Assembly: GCA_963576565.1 (NCBI GenBank)
Contig: OY755044.1
Coordinates: 57,340,108-57,404,107, forward strand
DNA length: 64,000 bases
Direction of reading: 5' to 3'
From: Aspidapion aeneum
Lineage: Eukaryota > Arthropoda > Insecta > Coleoptera > Brentidae
The translations under genes were made by a program, and so were the position numbers. Below the pieces are notes generated by a model. The model had not been told where the DNA came from. It saw only the letters and a program-made list of their open reading frames with translations, and ran no database searches. This document shows, one piece after another, positions 32,943 to 45,282 of this stretch. Positions within the stretch are counted from its first letter, which is position 1. Each line of letters starts with the position of its first letter.

Positions 32943-33447
32943 CTTGTGTATCACCTTTATGAGCTGCACAGACAAAGCATTTCTTTACAAAAGTTGCCAC
33001 GTCCTGGCGCATTTTTGGCCAATAATATTTTTCTGCCAGTCTGTGGAAGGTTTTATACACACCCATATGTCCTGCGGTAGGAGGATCGTGAGCTTCTCCA
33101 ATAATTCTACGCCTATGATCTTTGGGGACTACCTCTTTCCAATATTCGTTAGATGGTGTAAGTTGAGGGTATTCTTGTTTGACATATTTATACAACTTAT
33201 TATCAGTGTATCTCCAATTCATAAATTTTAACGGTGATTCTACGACCCTCTTTACCGTCTTTTGGTACCATCGATCTTTAATTGCTATTGAAACGTCTCT
33301 GGGCTGCAAAATTATATCAATCATAGGTACTGCGCGAGACAACATGTCCGGGACAACTAAATCTTTCCCTTTCCGATGGATTACTTCAAAGTCATATTGC
33401 TGCAGTTTTACAGACCAACTAGCAAGTCTTCCACTGGGCTCTTTCAA
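32943..33447 (-). pseudogene. Gypsy pol: RNase H end and integrase zinc domain
   Basis: Minus-strand frame: KEPSGRLASWSVKLQQYDF then RKGKDLVVPDMLSR, which is the connection after RNase H. The integrase HHCC zinc domain follows with IIGEAHDPPTAGHMGVYKT and CFVCAAHKGD. It stops at the CR1 insertion. Upstream, the join to the frame at 33467 has lost about 45 codons: sequence jumps from GDKVISF to LKWLHSLKEP. That removes the Glu and second Asp of the RNase H active site. Confidence 0.88.
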
Positions 33448-33466
33448 GCTATGAAGCCATTTTAAG

Positions 33467-34144
33467 CTAAAATGATATGACTTTGTCTCCTTCAGGATAA
33501 GGTTGCGTTAAACATGCTCCTATTCCATATCTTGATGCGTCTGTTTGAATAACAAATTCTTTGGTATAATCTGGACATGTAAGAATCGGTGCAGTCACTA
33601 AAAGTTCCTTAATCTTAATAAATACTTTTTCGCAGTCTGGAGTCCAATCGAACTTTTGATTTTTCTTAGTTAGAGCTGTAATTGGAGCTATTATCGCTGA
33701 AAAATTCTCTATGAAATGTCTATACCAGGAAATTGTACCTACAACTCTACGGACTTCTCTGACAGTTCTTGGCCTCTGGAGCTCTAACATGGCTTTAATT
33801 TTATTAGGGTCAACTCGGATGCCTCGACGGTCCACTACGAATCCTAAATAAGTCATTTCTGGCCTACACAGTTGACATTTCTCCCAACTTACCGTTATCT
33901 TTGCATTCTGCAATCTTCGTAGGACTTCCTCGAGAATTCTAAGATGTTCAGAAAAGCTCTGTATGACAATTACGAGGTCATCGAGATATACGTACACGTA
34001 GGGGTCTAAATCGTTTCCTATGATGCTATCTATGAGTCTCTGCCAAGTTGCAGGTGCATTATGAAGACCAAAAGGTAAACGCTTAAATTGGAAGAGACCT
34101 CGTCGACAGATGAATGCTGTTAGTGGCTTCGATGATTCTTCCAT
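33467..34144 (-). pseudogene. Gypsy pol: reverse transcriptase and start of RNase H
   Basis: The frame shows FKRLPFGLHNAPATWQRLID and the palm VYVYLDDLVI (YLDD), then the RNase H tether WTPDCEKVF, ILTCPDYTKEF and QTDASRYGIGA with the first catalytic Asp. It joins the frame at 34083-34964 through a small deletion near 34158 that removes the conserved GYWQ-like turn after LDIKS. The polymerase is therefore damaged although the YLDD box is intact. Confidence 0.9.
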
Positions 34145-34964
34145 TGGTACTCTTAATATCTAAAGTTGACAAGTATTTAGCATCTTTCAACTTGTCAAGA
34201 GTCTCGGATACGAGTGGTAAAGGATAACTATCACGCGCCGTCACTGAGTTCAATTTGCGGTAGTCTACGCAGAACCGATATTTCTTTGTGTTTTTCTTTT
34301 GTACTATTACCACTGGTGAAGCCCATGAACTAGTACTACGTTCTATTACATCTATTTTCAGCATTTCGTCGATCTCGTCATCAATAAGTTTTTGAATGAC
34401 CGGTGAGACCTTATATGAACGTTGTCTTATCGGTGCTGCATCTGTTGTAATCTTATGCTCTACCCTGTCTGTACATCCCAGTGAGTCACCCATAATAGTC
34501 TTATATTTAACGACCAATTCCTCTAGTCGTTCTGATTCATAAGGTGTAAGAGTTGTTTGTTGGTCTGATGTTTCTAAAGAACAAATCACATCTTTATTAT
34601 CGGCAAAGTGCCACTCATTAGTACTTAAGTTCGGTAGTATACCCATCGAAATCCAAAAATCTAATCCTAAAATCAAAGTGTGCGGCAACTCAGGAACGAC
34701 GACGACCTCTATTAACCTAAATTTATCTTGAACTCGCATAGGAAGCTGCACTGTCCCAATACTACACGTGCTTTGACCATTTGCCACAATACAACTCGTC
34801 TTCTTTGTCGTATCAAGTGAAAAACCAAACCTCTCGATGATTGACCAACCATGATTCCCTAAATAGGTACGTGAAGCCCCGGAATCCAACAAATCTAATA
34901 ACTTATTTCCGAGCACATCCACTTCTAAATAAGGTCTCTCATCTTTCCGAGCATGACTTATCAC
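34083..34964 (-). pseudogene. Gypsy pol: aspartic protease and N-terminal RT
   Basis: The protease has LLDSGASRTYLG (active-site DSG) and the second flap-side motif TLILGLDFW. The RT begins with RQRSYKVSPVIQKLIDDEID, IERSTSSWASPVVIVQKKN and YRFCVDYRKLNSVT, ending in LSTLDIKS (palm Asp). The frame is -1 relative to gag and overlaps its end, as expected for a programmed frameshift between gag and pol. Open codons extend upstream of 34964 into the gag end. Confidence 0.9.
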
Positions 34965-34981
34965 ATAATCTAAAACGTTCG

Positions 34982-36730
34982 TTAGCCTATCGGTCGATGC
35001 TTGTTCAGGCTGACTCGAAGGTCGACCGCATACGAGCGCCTGGGTCTGTTTCCCTGGCGATTACAATTACGACATTCTCTGACTGTTACCCCTGCTTGAC
35101 CACACGAATAACACTGCTTACCTCTAGGTAATGAACACCCGATCGCGATGTGCCCTGTTTGGTTGCATCTATAACATAGCACGTCCCTATTCGCCCTACC
35201 AGGTCTAGCACCTGGTGGTGGTTGTCTATCCCTATCATTTTCACTAGACTGACCACTAGCTGGTTGCTGTCTATCTCTATCGGCTCTAGCAGCGAAATCG
35301 CTTACTGGCTGTTGCCTATCTCTGTCAAATCTATCAGCATGATGATTTGAATTCCGTTGGCTAGATGTCGTGGTACTTGATATTTGAATTGCACTGACTT
35401 CTGTTGGAAAATCGTCACTGTCGCTCTCTACGCCAACGTAGGCCAAGTCAGGTTCGATTGATTGGTTTCTTCTAGGTGTAAAATTTTCTTCCTCTAAATC
35501 ATATCTCTGGTCTATTCTACGACACAGATCCTTTAAATGTGATAGGCTATTGACCTCAGTAGCAATTAGCCCGTTTTTATAGATGTCCGCGATATTTCTG
35601 AAGACGATGGCTAATTTCGCCTTTTCAGAAACAGGACTGCCAAGTCTTTGAAAATATGTGTTCATGACAGCAATATAGGTCCCTATAGACTCTCCAGGGC
35701 CTTGTTTACGTTTTTGGATCTCCTTCAATAGCTTCTCGCCATATGAAGAAAGAAGATATTCTGCCATGAACCTCTGTTCCAGCTGTTCCCATGTATGGAC
35801 TTCTCTTCGAACATCTTTATAAAAAGTATAGGCTGACTTTTCAAAAAGATCAATGCCTGAGTTCAGTAGAACCTTTTTACTAACTCCTCTCGCCTGACTT
35901 AACTCGCCCACTCTCTCGAAAAATGCGGTGACGGAGATTGTACCCTTCTCGCCTGTAAACTTTAAGTTCCATTCATGCGGAGGTACAGGTGCAACGTGAT
36001 ATGAGGTACCAGGATCACTTGACATTGGTACTGGTGACGAACATGAAAATGGTCGTGACTGAGCAATCGGTGCAATGCTACTTTGGAGGGCAGCTAGACT
36101 CAAAGGAACGGTAGACGGTTGTTGATAATGAAAAGCTGCTGTACCGTCATTCTGAATTAGCATTGGGGGTGGTGCCTGTATTGGTGCTTGAGTTGGGCTC
36201 GTTAGCACTTGCATTTGCACTGGAGCAATGACCGACGGTTGGTTCGTAGGCTGTTGAGCTGTTCTTTGTGTGCTCGAGTGCTGTGGTTGCGGGAAATGAG
36301 ACTGGTTTGGTGTGTTGCCAGCATTTGTTGAGTGGTCTGAGCCTCGACTCGTTGATTGGGTTTCAGATGCTTCATCATCATCTGAGGTAATGCCAACTCT
36401 TAGTAAATCTATTGCTTGGCTCTGCAACCTCCCAATCAAACTCAAGGTTTCCGCAACCAGTATGCCTTTCGTTTGGCTTTCTTCAAAGTTAGACGGATTC
36501 ATGTTATTTATCCTGGCTAACACGTATTTCAACCTTAGAGTGATTTTCCTAAACTCTCCCCCTTTGCTCGTACCAGAGAACTTCTCTACCAGTGGTACCA
36601 GACTATCTAGCTTCTTCATGCAGCTAAAAGCATCCTGGCCAAATTTAAAGGGATACGGAGGGTATCTCATACTTGCATCAGTCTTTTCTCTTTGCTTAAT
36701 CAGCATGAGCTGTTGTTTCATTTCTTCCAC
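34982..36730 (-). CDS. Gypsy gag polyprotein, 582 aa
   Basis: The frame is intact from an ATG at 36730. After an N-terminal helical part (QLMLIKQREK onward) comes a long P/Q/S-rich linker (about residues 130-240) and the capsid-like retrotransposon gag domain (WNLKFTGEKGTISVTAFFER to LGSPVSEKAKLAIVFRNI). A nucleocapsid follows with one good CCHC knuckle, CYRCNQTGHIAIGC; a second, CYSCGQAGVTVREC, has Val in place of His. A repeated DRDRQQP motif lies before the knuckles. The protein forms the particle and packages RNA. It is the only complete coding unit left in this element. Confidence 0.85.
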   Translation of the reverse strand: MEEMKQQLMLIKQREKTDASMRYPPYPFKFGQDAFSCMKKLDSLVPLVEKFSGTSKGGEFRKITLRLKYVLARINNMNPSNFEESQTKGILVAETLSLIGRLQSQAIDLLRVGITSDDDEASETQSTSRGSDHSTNAGNTPNQSHFPQPQHSSTQRTAQQPTNQPSVIAPVQMQVLTSPTQAPIQAPPPMLIQNDGTAAFHYQQPSTVPLSLAALQSSIAPIAQSRPFSCSSPVPMSSDPGTSYHVAPVPPHEWNLKFTGEKGTISVTAFFERVGELSQARGVSKKVLLNSGIDLFEKSAYTFYKDVRREVHTWEQLEQRFMAEYLLSSYGEKLLKEIQKRKQGPGESIGTYIAVMNTYFQRLGSPVSEKAKLAIVFRNIADIYKNGLIATEVNSLSHLKDLCRRIDQRYDLEEENFTPRRNQSIEPDLAYVGVESDSDDFPTEVSAIQISSTTTSSQRNSNHHADRFDRDRQQPVSDFAARADRDRQQPASGQSSENDRDRQPPPGARPGRANRDVLCYRCNQTGHIAIGCSLPRGKQCYSCGQAGVTVRECRNCNRQGNRPRRSYAVDLRVSLNKHRPIG

Positions 36731-38590
36731 CGATCCATGTTAATTCGTAGATTAACTCGTCCTTGACTAAGTACCTTATGTCAGACAACCGACTCAAAGA
36801 AATAGCCATGGTGCCTTTTATATTAAAACTTTAAACTTTAATTAAAACTGTTAATTATACCTCCCAATTATAAAAACTAAACCACGTAATAACAAACACA
36901 AAGTTCACTTTAAATTCACTAATGAAAATCACTATACATTTTCTCACAAATGTAGAAAATATAAAACTTAAATACGGGCAGACGCGAACAAAACCGAAAA
37001 ACACCGGAGCAGTAAGAAAATAAAATTTATTTGCATTTAAAAATGTTATCATAATTTATGTTAAGTATTTGTACAACCAACTATGACGTCCAACCTTGCA
37101 GAGAGAAAAAAATTTCAAAAAAATAAAAGAGAGACAAGAGCTTTGGCAGTGTTTAGGTCTTATGTTCCACTCCTGCGTGAGTAAAACCAAAAAAAAAATA
37201 ATTGCGCTTATCCTAGCTGAACTGGATCAAAATTAAAGTTAAGTTATGTTTGTTTACCTTAGCAACCGAATAGGTAAATTTATCCCTAAATGGAACGTAC
37301 AACAGACTACCTATAACAATAAAATCTCAAAGCTGTTGTACACAGTTAATGCTAGGGTATACTCCTGCTATTGCAGAACGGCTCCACTAATAAACTCCTC
37401 AAAAAAAAAACCCAAATCGCCGTATACAATGATTTTTCTAAAAAGAATAAATCAAAACCCACTTTAACCTGCTTACCTATTCTGAGTTGACACGAAACAT
37501 GCATTGCTTAAGGCCACATCTTCCCTTAATATATAAGTGAACGCAACAAACATCGGAACAGATGTTCGTGTTATAGAAATCGTAAAATATGCTCAATTAA
37601 AAAAAAATCCGCTCGCTGAAATTGCGTCAAATTAGACTAGTAAGGATGTTGTGTGTAATTAAAAAAAATTAAAAAAAAATTACCGATGGTATTAAAAAAA
37701 TTTATACAAATAACGTCTTGGTAGGACTGCAACTCTCTAATAATCGTTAAAATGAAATTCCCAAAATTTTAACTAAATTGATGCAAACCATGGTCAAGAA
37801 GACCCTAGGATCGTACCGAAAGGTGTCCAAAAAAAATTAAAAAAATTTTTGGTGTCGACCACAGTAGCCCAATAATAAAAAAAATTAATGGCTCACTAAA
37901 ATTTTCAAAATATCACTCTACCCTGATAGGTGGTTTCGAGTAGAGAGAAGAAAAATTAAAACAAATGATGATAGGTTGTTAAAACGCGAGGGTTCGAAAT
38001 GAAATTATATTTTAATTCAGAAAAAAAAATATTTAAATAAACTGGTAAAACCATTGTAGGGCAAGGTACTACTATGCACCGAAAAAAAAATTTTTTGCAA
38101 CAAGAAAATCAAGTTTCGCTTTTTAAAAAAATATTTAAAAAAAATTTAAAAAAAAAATAGAAAATCATTAAGTAGGGTTGCAGCTCCCATTAGTGAATCT
38201 TAAAAATATTTTTAATAAAATTAGCACTAGAAAAATCTTATTCGAGTTATGGCAACAGTTTTTGTTCTTTTCCTTTAAAAACAGTTGTAAATTCCCTTTC
38301 CTCCCCCAAAACTGTGTGAATGTGAATAAGCCAGAAAAAAAATGAATTTACTATACGGAAAAAAAAATAATTGAAAATAAAATTTACTTAAAAATCATAA
38401 GGTATAAAAAATCGTAATTGCAAAAAAACAATCAGTTTAGGAAACGAAAAAAAAATATATATGTTCCAAAAAAACAAACGATGTTAGTGTATTTGTTTAA
38501 AATTATTACTTAAGGAAATAAGCAACGTTAGTACTTATTTACTGTACCACTATAATGTGAAGAACCTAAGTTTCAAACTTTGCACTCAAC
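36731..38590 (-). other. Gypsy leader, part next to gag
   Basis: Non-coding, A-rich on the plus strand, with many AAAAAA runs. It ends at the BEL element; the rest of the leader continues at 45770. Together the two parts give about 5.1 kb between the primer-binding site and gag, which is long for a gypsy element. Confidence 0.65.
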
Positions 38591-38595
38591 CCCGT

Positions 38596-39085
38596 TGTTC
38601 GTGCAACTTTAATTTTAAGTTCAAATTTTGCGCCAAATTCCCGTATTCGGAAAACCCACACAATTTCAATTTGATTGGCACAAGCAAAACGCCAGCGCCA
38701 TCTACGAAAAATGAATCTGCGCAAAAAGGCGTAACCAAAAAAGATTCGTCTGTCGTATTCTATCGAGATCACCACGCAGCATGGTGATAAATTCTATTAA
38801 CCAAAAAATCCAATAACATTCTTAGAAAATCAAACTAAACCATTACACAAACAAGTGATTCTAGTGTAGATCGACTGCAACGACTGGGCCAGCGAGAGGA
38901 GCTCCTCTGGACGACGGAAACAACTGAAAAGGTGAGTGCCAATCCTCTATATTGTCTTTGTGTGGCTCGGAAAAATTAATATTTTTACATCGTCCTTTTA
39001 AGGATTTTTGCACCCAGATTTTATAAAACGACCAGCGCGCTTACAGTCCCGCCGCTCTACCCCTCAATCATCTAATCATCAATCA
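38596..39085 (+). repeat. 5' LTR of the BEL/Pao element
   Basis: It starts TGTTCGTGCAAC and ends CATCAATCA, and matches 45283-45764 throughout. It ends with a slightly longer ATCATCTAATCATCAATCA run where the 3' copy has AAATCATCAACA. AAAAGGTGAGTGCC near 38928-38940 looks like a splice donor inside the LTR. Confidence 0.95.
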
Positions 39086-39658
39086 TTTTCTGGTCCCACG
39101 ACCCAGATAGTTTTTTAAAATTTGTTTGCTAAAAATATTAGATTTTTTCGCCTCGCCATTTTGGTTCGCTTAGTTGCCGTGTCCAGTTTAAATCGGAGGT
39201 TCCGTCCCCCCTTGCGTGGCTTAACGGTTGCTCCACCCACATTTCATTGCAGCCGAAATTGGCACTTGGTACGTCGTTTGTTTTGATTCAAAAATCGAAA
39301 TTTGTTTAAATAATAGTTATTTGTTTAAATAATATGTTATAGTTATTCAAAACAACAAAAGTGCTTGTGAGTTAAATGCTTTATTCTTATTTAACAGGTA
39401 AACAAACACATCTAGTAGAATTAGTATTTACCTGTAAATAATAAGAGAAGCGGTAGTAGGTACAAGTTGTTTTGTGTGCATTTATTTTGGGAGAAAAATC
39501 GCGACCTAGGATAACAGCTGTTGATAAGTTTTGCGTTTATTCGAGAAATCGATAATAAAATATATGCGTGTTGGACTCTTTTGGACTGATTAAAGTCAAT
39601 AGGGGTCAAGTGTTAGTTTTATTCCTTTTAAATATTTTTTATTTTTTTAATTAACAAT
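39086..39658 (+). other. BEL leader with primer-binding site candidate
   Basis: TGGTCCCACGACC begins 5 bp after the LTR and has the TGG start of a tRNA primer-binding site. I did not match the tRNA. The rest is non-coding up to the gag ATG at 39659. Confidence 0.6.
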
Positions 39659-41515
39659 ATGTCGTTAAAAAAGCTTGAGAATCAACGCAAAGTTTCAATA
39701 TCTCGTATTACGGAAACGTATAACTTGGGAACAAAAGCTAAATCAGATAGTTCTTCCTTGCCAATTTTTAAGGCGTTTTACGAATCGTTAGATGATCACT
39801 ATGAACAATTTAAAAACATTCATAATGACATCATAGGTCTCTTGAAGGACGACGACGATGATGAATTCGAAGTACAGGACAAAATTAGGAAAGATGCGGA
39901 TCTATTCTACCACCAAGCTAAAGTTCTTTTTTCGAGTTTATGTTCCGATTCAGTTCATTCAAATTTTACCCCCGCAACTTCACACTATTCACGTAGCGAT
40001 GATCTGGGCCCTTTAAAGGTACCTTGCTTTAAGGGAAACGTAAAAAAGTGGCCAACCTTTTACGATGTTTATTCTTGTTTGGTTCACGAAAACTCTAATT
40101 ATTCCGATATAAGGAAATTTCAACATTTGCTAACCTTCCTTGAGGGCGAACCACTTAATATTTTAAGTTCTATAAAATTAACGGCAAGTAATTACGCAAT
40201 CGCCTGGAAGGTATTAACAGATCGCTATCAAAATAAAAGACTTTTAGCCAGTACCTACTGGAACTCAATCTACTATGCAAATTCTTTAAAGGGAAACCAG
40301 TCAGCAAAGGATCTTAGAGTCTTGGTAGATACCTTTTCCGAGAATATTGCGGCGCTCGAAAATCTTGAATTTCCCGTAACGTCGTGGTGTTTTTGTTTAT
40401 TTTCAATTTTATTATCAAAAATCGATCAAACCACAAGAACCGCTTTCGAATTAAAGTATAGTACTACCGAGATTCCAACATATCAAAATCTAATTCAGTT
40501 TCTTATTAACCAATGCCGTGCTCTTGAAACAGTACAGCTACCTCCCCAAAATACGCAAATGCAACCTTCGACTTTAAAACAGCAAAAACCAAATTATTCG
40601 AATTCTAGTAACCAAAAATATAATTCTTATTCAAATAATCAGTACAAATCAAGCCCTCCATCAAATTTTTTAGCGCATACGCACTCACAAGTATCAAATA
40701 AACAATCCAATATTCAATTTCGACAAAACCAACAACCCTATAAGTGCAAATTATGCAATAATTCTTTTCATCCACTCTCGCAGTGTGGTGTTTTTATTTC
40801 CAAATCTCCTTCAGATCGTTTTACTTATGTAAAACAACAATCGTTATGTATCAACTGTTTACGTTCAAATCATCAAGTAATGGACTGCAGTAGTACCTAC
40901 AACTGCAGGGTATGTCGACATAGGCGCCATAGTCTTATTCATCTATCGCAAATGACAGATTCAATCCGTCAGAATTCAAGTCAATCCTTTGTTAATTCAA
41001 GCCAAAATTCAAATCAAAATTCGAACTTAAATCAAAGTTTTAATCCAAATCAAGTGGCTGTGCCAAGCACAGGCACAAACTTATCGTACCAGAATTCAAA
41101 TTCAATTCTTAGCCAACAGAACCCTAGTTTTGTTCAACCCAGTTCAAATTCAATTCAAATCAATTCGAATCCAAATACATCTACAAATCAATGCTCTTCG
41201 TTATCCACCTTGACGCCCCGGACGACAGTGCTTCTAGCGACTATAAAATTAGAGGTACCGGATAGTCGGGGTAACTACCAACCTGTCCGAGCACTTCTGG
41301 ACAGCGGTAGCCAACCTAACCTGATAAGCGAAGCTTGTCTTAACAGGTTAGGCTTGCCAAGAAACAAAATTTCGATTTCTGTTCTGGGACTAAATCAATC
41401 TTCATCGGCCACTAACGGCATTTCTACTTGCACTATTCGAGCCCTAGGCCAACAAGAGCTATTCAAGTCTTCGTTTTACCGAAACTCTGTTCGAATATGC
41501 CCTCAGTACAGGTAG
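39659..41515 (+). pseudogene. BEL gag and aspartic protease, cut by a frameshift
   Basis: A DUF1759-like gag part (CFKGNVKKWPTFYDVYSCLV, LLTFLEGEPLNIL, AWKVLTDRYQNKRLL) is followed by an N/Q/S-rich stretch. Cys/His knuckles come next: YKCKLCNNSFHPLSQC, LCINCLRSNHQVMDC and YNCRVCRHRRHSLIH. After a long N/Q/S spacer the retropepsin starts at about 41220 with VRALLDSGSQPNLIS. Near 41461-41475 the frame slips by one base, and protease and RT continue in the frame opened at 41428. The ATG follows the leader by the expected distance. Confidence 0.9.
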
Positions 41516-43191
41516 ATTCATCCAATTGGAGTCATATTTCAAATCTAAAGCTTGCAGATAACCAATTTTACAACCCTGGTCCAATTGACTTACTCTTAGG
41601 TGCACAACTTTACACAGAAATCGTCCAATCAGGATGAATTCCAGGACCTCACGGCCTACCCTCCGCTTTTGAGACAGTTTTTGGGTGGGTCTTGATGGGC
41701 CAAACTCAAAACATAAATATTTCACCTCAAGTCAATTCTTACTTTACTTCCTGTGAGCAGTCTCTCGACTTTAATATTCGCAGATTTTGGGAACTAGAAT
41801 CAATTAAGTCAAAAACGTTTCTCTCACCCGAAGAAAAAAGATGTGAGGAGATTTTCCAAAAAACTACCACTAGAGATATTTCGGGCCGATTTACTGTAAA
41901 TTTGCCTTTTCGTCACATTGACCCTCCTGACCTAGGAGACACATATTCAGTGGCCTATCGTCAATTTTTGTCTCTTGAATCTCGCTTAATAAAAAATTCA
42001 AATTTCTATAGTATGTACTCGGATTTTATGAGAGAATATCTCAAAAACGGGCACATGTCTTTAATTCCAAGATCCGAACCTAGACCTCAGTTATGTTCTT
42101 ATTTACCACATCACGGAGTCCTTCGTCTTGACAAATCAACGACTAAACTCCGGGTGGTTTTTAACCCCTCGATTAAGGGTTCGAAAGGCTTAAGCATGAA
42201 CGAAACTCTTTTAATAGGACCAAAATTACAAGCCGATATTTCCGAAATTCTATTAAAATTCAGATTTTATTCTATCGTATTTTTGACTGATATAAAACAG
42301 CACTTTTTACAAATTCAAATTAATCCAATTCATCGGGACTACCAAAGGCTACTTTGGCGATTTGATCCCAAGGAACCCCTGCAGGAATACAGGCTTAATA
42401 CAGTGACGTTTGGTGTTAGTTCAAGTCCCTATTTAGCTATTAGAACTCTTAGAGAACTAGCCATCCTGGAGGCTAAGAATTATCCTGAAGCATCCCAGGT
42501 CCTTTTAAATAACATTTTCATGGACGATATTTGCTGTGGAGCTAACTCTCTAGAAGGTGCTTTATCACTTCAAAAGGATCTCATAGCGTTGCTTAAATTG
42601 GGAAAATTTGAATTAAGAAAATGGGCATCAAATAATCCGAAACTTCTTTCACATTTGTCGCCCGCTGATTGTCAGATCCCTGTTACGTTTGAAGACGATT
42701 CTTCAACATCGATTAAGGTGTTGGGCCTTCAGTGGCACCCTTCTACAGATACTTTTACCTATTCTTGTACCCCTTGTGAAAAACCTTGCACCAAAAGGAA
42801 TATTTTATCAGCTATCGCTAAAATTTGGGATCCTATAGGTTTCTTATCGCCTGTTTCATTTTTAGCCAAAGTGATTATGCAAAAACTTTGGTTATGCAAA
42901 ACTGATTGGGATGAAATACCCCCCGATCCAATCAAAACTCTTTGGAATCAATTCAATAATCAATTAACCAATCTTTGTATACCTAGACATATTTTTTCGA
43001 ATAATATTCAACGATGTCAATTGCTAGGTTTCTGCGATGCATCCGAGCTAGGATACGCTTCTTGCGTATACGTTCGCGTCGAATTACCAAATAAAATTAT
43101 CAAAACTGCTCTAGTCATGGGCAAGTCAAGGGTTGCTCCTTACACACTATTTCAATCCCACGTTTGGAACTACTTGGAGCTACTCTATTAG
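41428..43191 (+). pseudogene. BEL pol: protease end and reverse transcriptase
   Basis: This frame takes over after the slip near 41470. It contains PGPIDLLLGAQLY (the end of the protease), then an in-frame TGA at 41635 where the family has a conserved residue before the FGWVLMG block at about 41679-41699. The RT follows with LRVVFNPSIKGSKGLSMNE, FLTDIKQHFLQI (palm Asp), TFGVSSSPYLAIRTL and NIFMDDICCG (FMDD palm box), then IWDPIGFLSPVSFLAK and GFCDASELGYASCVYV (RNase H start). Another slip near 43147-43155 passes the reading to the frame opened at 43164. Confidence 0.9.
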
Positions 43192-45065
43192 CTGATTTAC
43201 TCGAACTAGTTATTCGCACCTATTCATCATTACTCGTAATCGATGAAATTCTTGCGTTCTCGGACTCACAGGTCACGCTTCATTGGGTCACATCTTCACC
43301 TCACAAGTGGAAGACCTTTGTGGCAAACCGCGTGAGTCGTATTCAAGAAACAATCCCCGAAGTCCCATGGTATCACATTACTTCACTCGAGAACCCTGCC
43401 GACTGCGCTAGCAGAGGGTTGTCGCCCAATAACTTAATAAATCACCCTCTTTGGTTTCACGGCCCTCCATGGATTACCTTGCCCACTACGGAGTGGCAAA
43501 TTCAAAGGTTTATAAATGAACGTTCTTTGGGAGTTCCAGACGAGGTTCTCAAAGAAGAAAAACCGGAAAATTCAGTGGTGCTGACGGCAGAAATTCAAAA
43601 TCAAAACTTTTTTGATAGATTAATCGATAAAATATCCAATTTAAATACCATTCAAAAAATCATTTGTCATTTTCTAAGACTTATTCACAATCGAAAAACC
43701 TCAGTTGACCCTTTATCCGGCGTTTTTTCCGCTTTTGAACTACACAAGGCTCTACTTGTTTTAGTTAAAAGAGTCCAAGAAGAGTGTTTTTCGGATATCA
43801 TTCAAAAAATTCAAAATACTCAGCTATTACCTAAGCCGTTTCGTAAACTCGCGCCCTTTTTGGACGAATTGGGTTTCCTTAGAGTGGGCGGACGCTTGCG
43901 GCATTCTCAACTCTCCTTTGAGGCAAAACATCCCTTATTATTGCCGAAATCTCATAGATTAACCCAATTGATCATTATTCAAACTCATAACGAAAATTTA
44001 CATCCCGGAATAAACACAGTCCAATACTTAATTCGTCAAAAGTTTTGGATTATGTCATCACGTCGAGCTATTCAGAGGGTTTTATTGCAATGTATTCCCT
44101 GCTTTCGCTTAAAACCAAAACCTTACACTCCGTACATGTCGGATTTACCTTCTTTTAGAACGTCACAATTAAAATGTTTTTCACACGTTTGCTTAGACTA
44201 TGCAGGCCCAATCAAAACCTTTGTAGGTCAGAGACGTCGTGGAGCACAAGTTGGTAAATCATATATTGCAGTCTTTGTCGATACTTCTGTCAAAGCAATC
44301 CATATCGAGCTTGTTTCGGATTTAACCACAGAGGCGTGCATCGCTGCTTTACGACGCTTTGTCGCTAGACGTGGCACTTGTGTCCAAATCACAAGTGATA
44401 GAGGCTCAAACTTTGTTGGGGCTATTAAGGAGCTCCATAATCTTTCGAAATTAGCTTCTGAGAGCTTAAAAATCAAATGGTGTCTTAATAGTCCGGGAGC
44501 CCCCCACCTAAATGGTCTAGCAGAAGCAGGAGTCAAATCTATAAAAACACATTTGTATCGGGTCATCGGTGACCAGATACTAACCTTCGAAGAGCTCTAG
44601 ACTCTCCTCGCCCAAATAGAGGCATTACTCAATTCTCGACCCCTTTGTGAGCAAAGCTCTGACCCAAACGATCTTACGTCTTTGACTCCGGGTCATTTCC
44701 TCACAATGGAACCCCTTAATTCGTGCCCTGATCCTGACCTTTCTACCCTTAAAGTTAATACCCTTAAGCGTTGGCAACCTATCCAACGAATTCATGCCCA
44801 TTTCTGGAAGCGTTGGAAACTCGAGTACTTAAATACTTTACAACAGCGTTCTAAGTGGTCGGACCCTTCGGTTGAAATCAAGCTAGATACGCTTGTATTA
44901 ATTAAGGATGAAACTAGGCCGCCATTACACTGGTTGCTGGGTAGAATAGTATCTGTACATCCTGGTCGGGATAATCACATTCGAGTTGCTACTGTTAAAA
45001 CACAACACGGACTTTTCACTCGTCCCGTGGTCAAGTTGTGCCCACTACCTTTAGATGCGCACTAA
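43164..45065 (+). pseudogene. BEL pol: RNase H end and integrase
   Basis: The frame starts with the LELLGATLLA block of the RNase H and contains AFSDSQVTLHWV. The integrase zinc domain spans about 43900-44110 (HPLLLPKSHRLTQLI, then CIPCFRLKP). The DDE core has CLDYAGPIKTF, ITSDRGSNFVGA and HLNGLAEAGVKSIK. A TAG at 44598-44600 interrupts the same frame, which then continues to 45065 with NSRPLCEQSSDPNDL, LTPGHFL and a C-terminal LVLIKDE..PLHWLLGRIV block typical of Pao/BEL. Only the single stop disrupts this 1.9-kb stretch. Confidence 0.9.
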
Positions 45066-45282
45066 ACTCCCAAGCAACTTCTTTTGTTTCGTGTGTCGTT
45101 ATCTAGAATATATATATATATATATATTTTTTTTTCATTTTTTTTCTTTTTGATCTATAAACCTAAAACGGATTTTAATAACCTACCCTTTAAGGTTTTG
45201 AATTAACTTATATTTTTTTTATATAGCCATTTGTTTATTCAATTAATCTCAATGTAAAACTTCGTTTTAAGTGGGCGGAAAA
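45066..45282 (+). other. BEL 3' UTR and polypurine tract
   Basis: An (AT)n stretch near 45108-45126 is followed by T-rich DNA and the tract GTGGGCGGAAAA that abuts the 3' LTR. Confidence 0.75.

Noticed and set aside
38557..38787. 76-codon frame, also present at 45271-45474 and mirrored on the minus strand
   Set aside because: It lies within the BEL LTRs and is duplicated only because the LTR is; no domain is seen.
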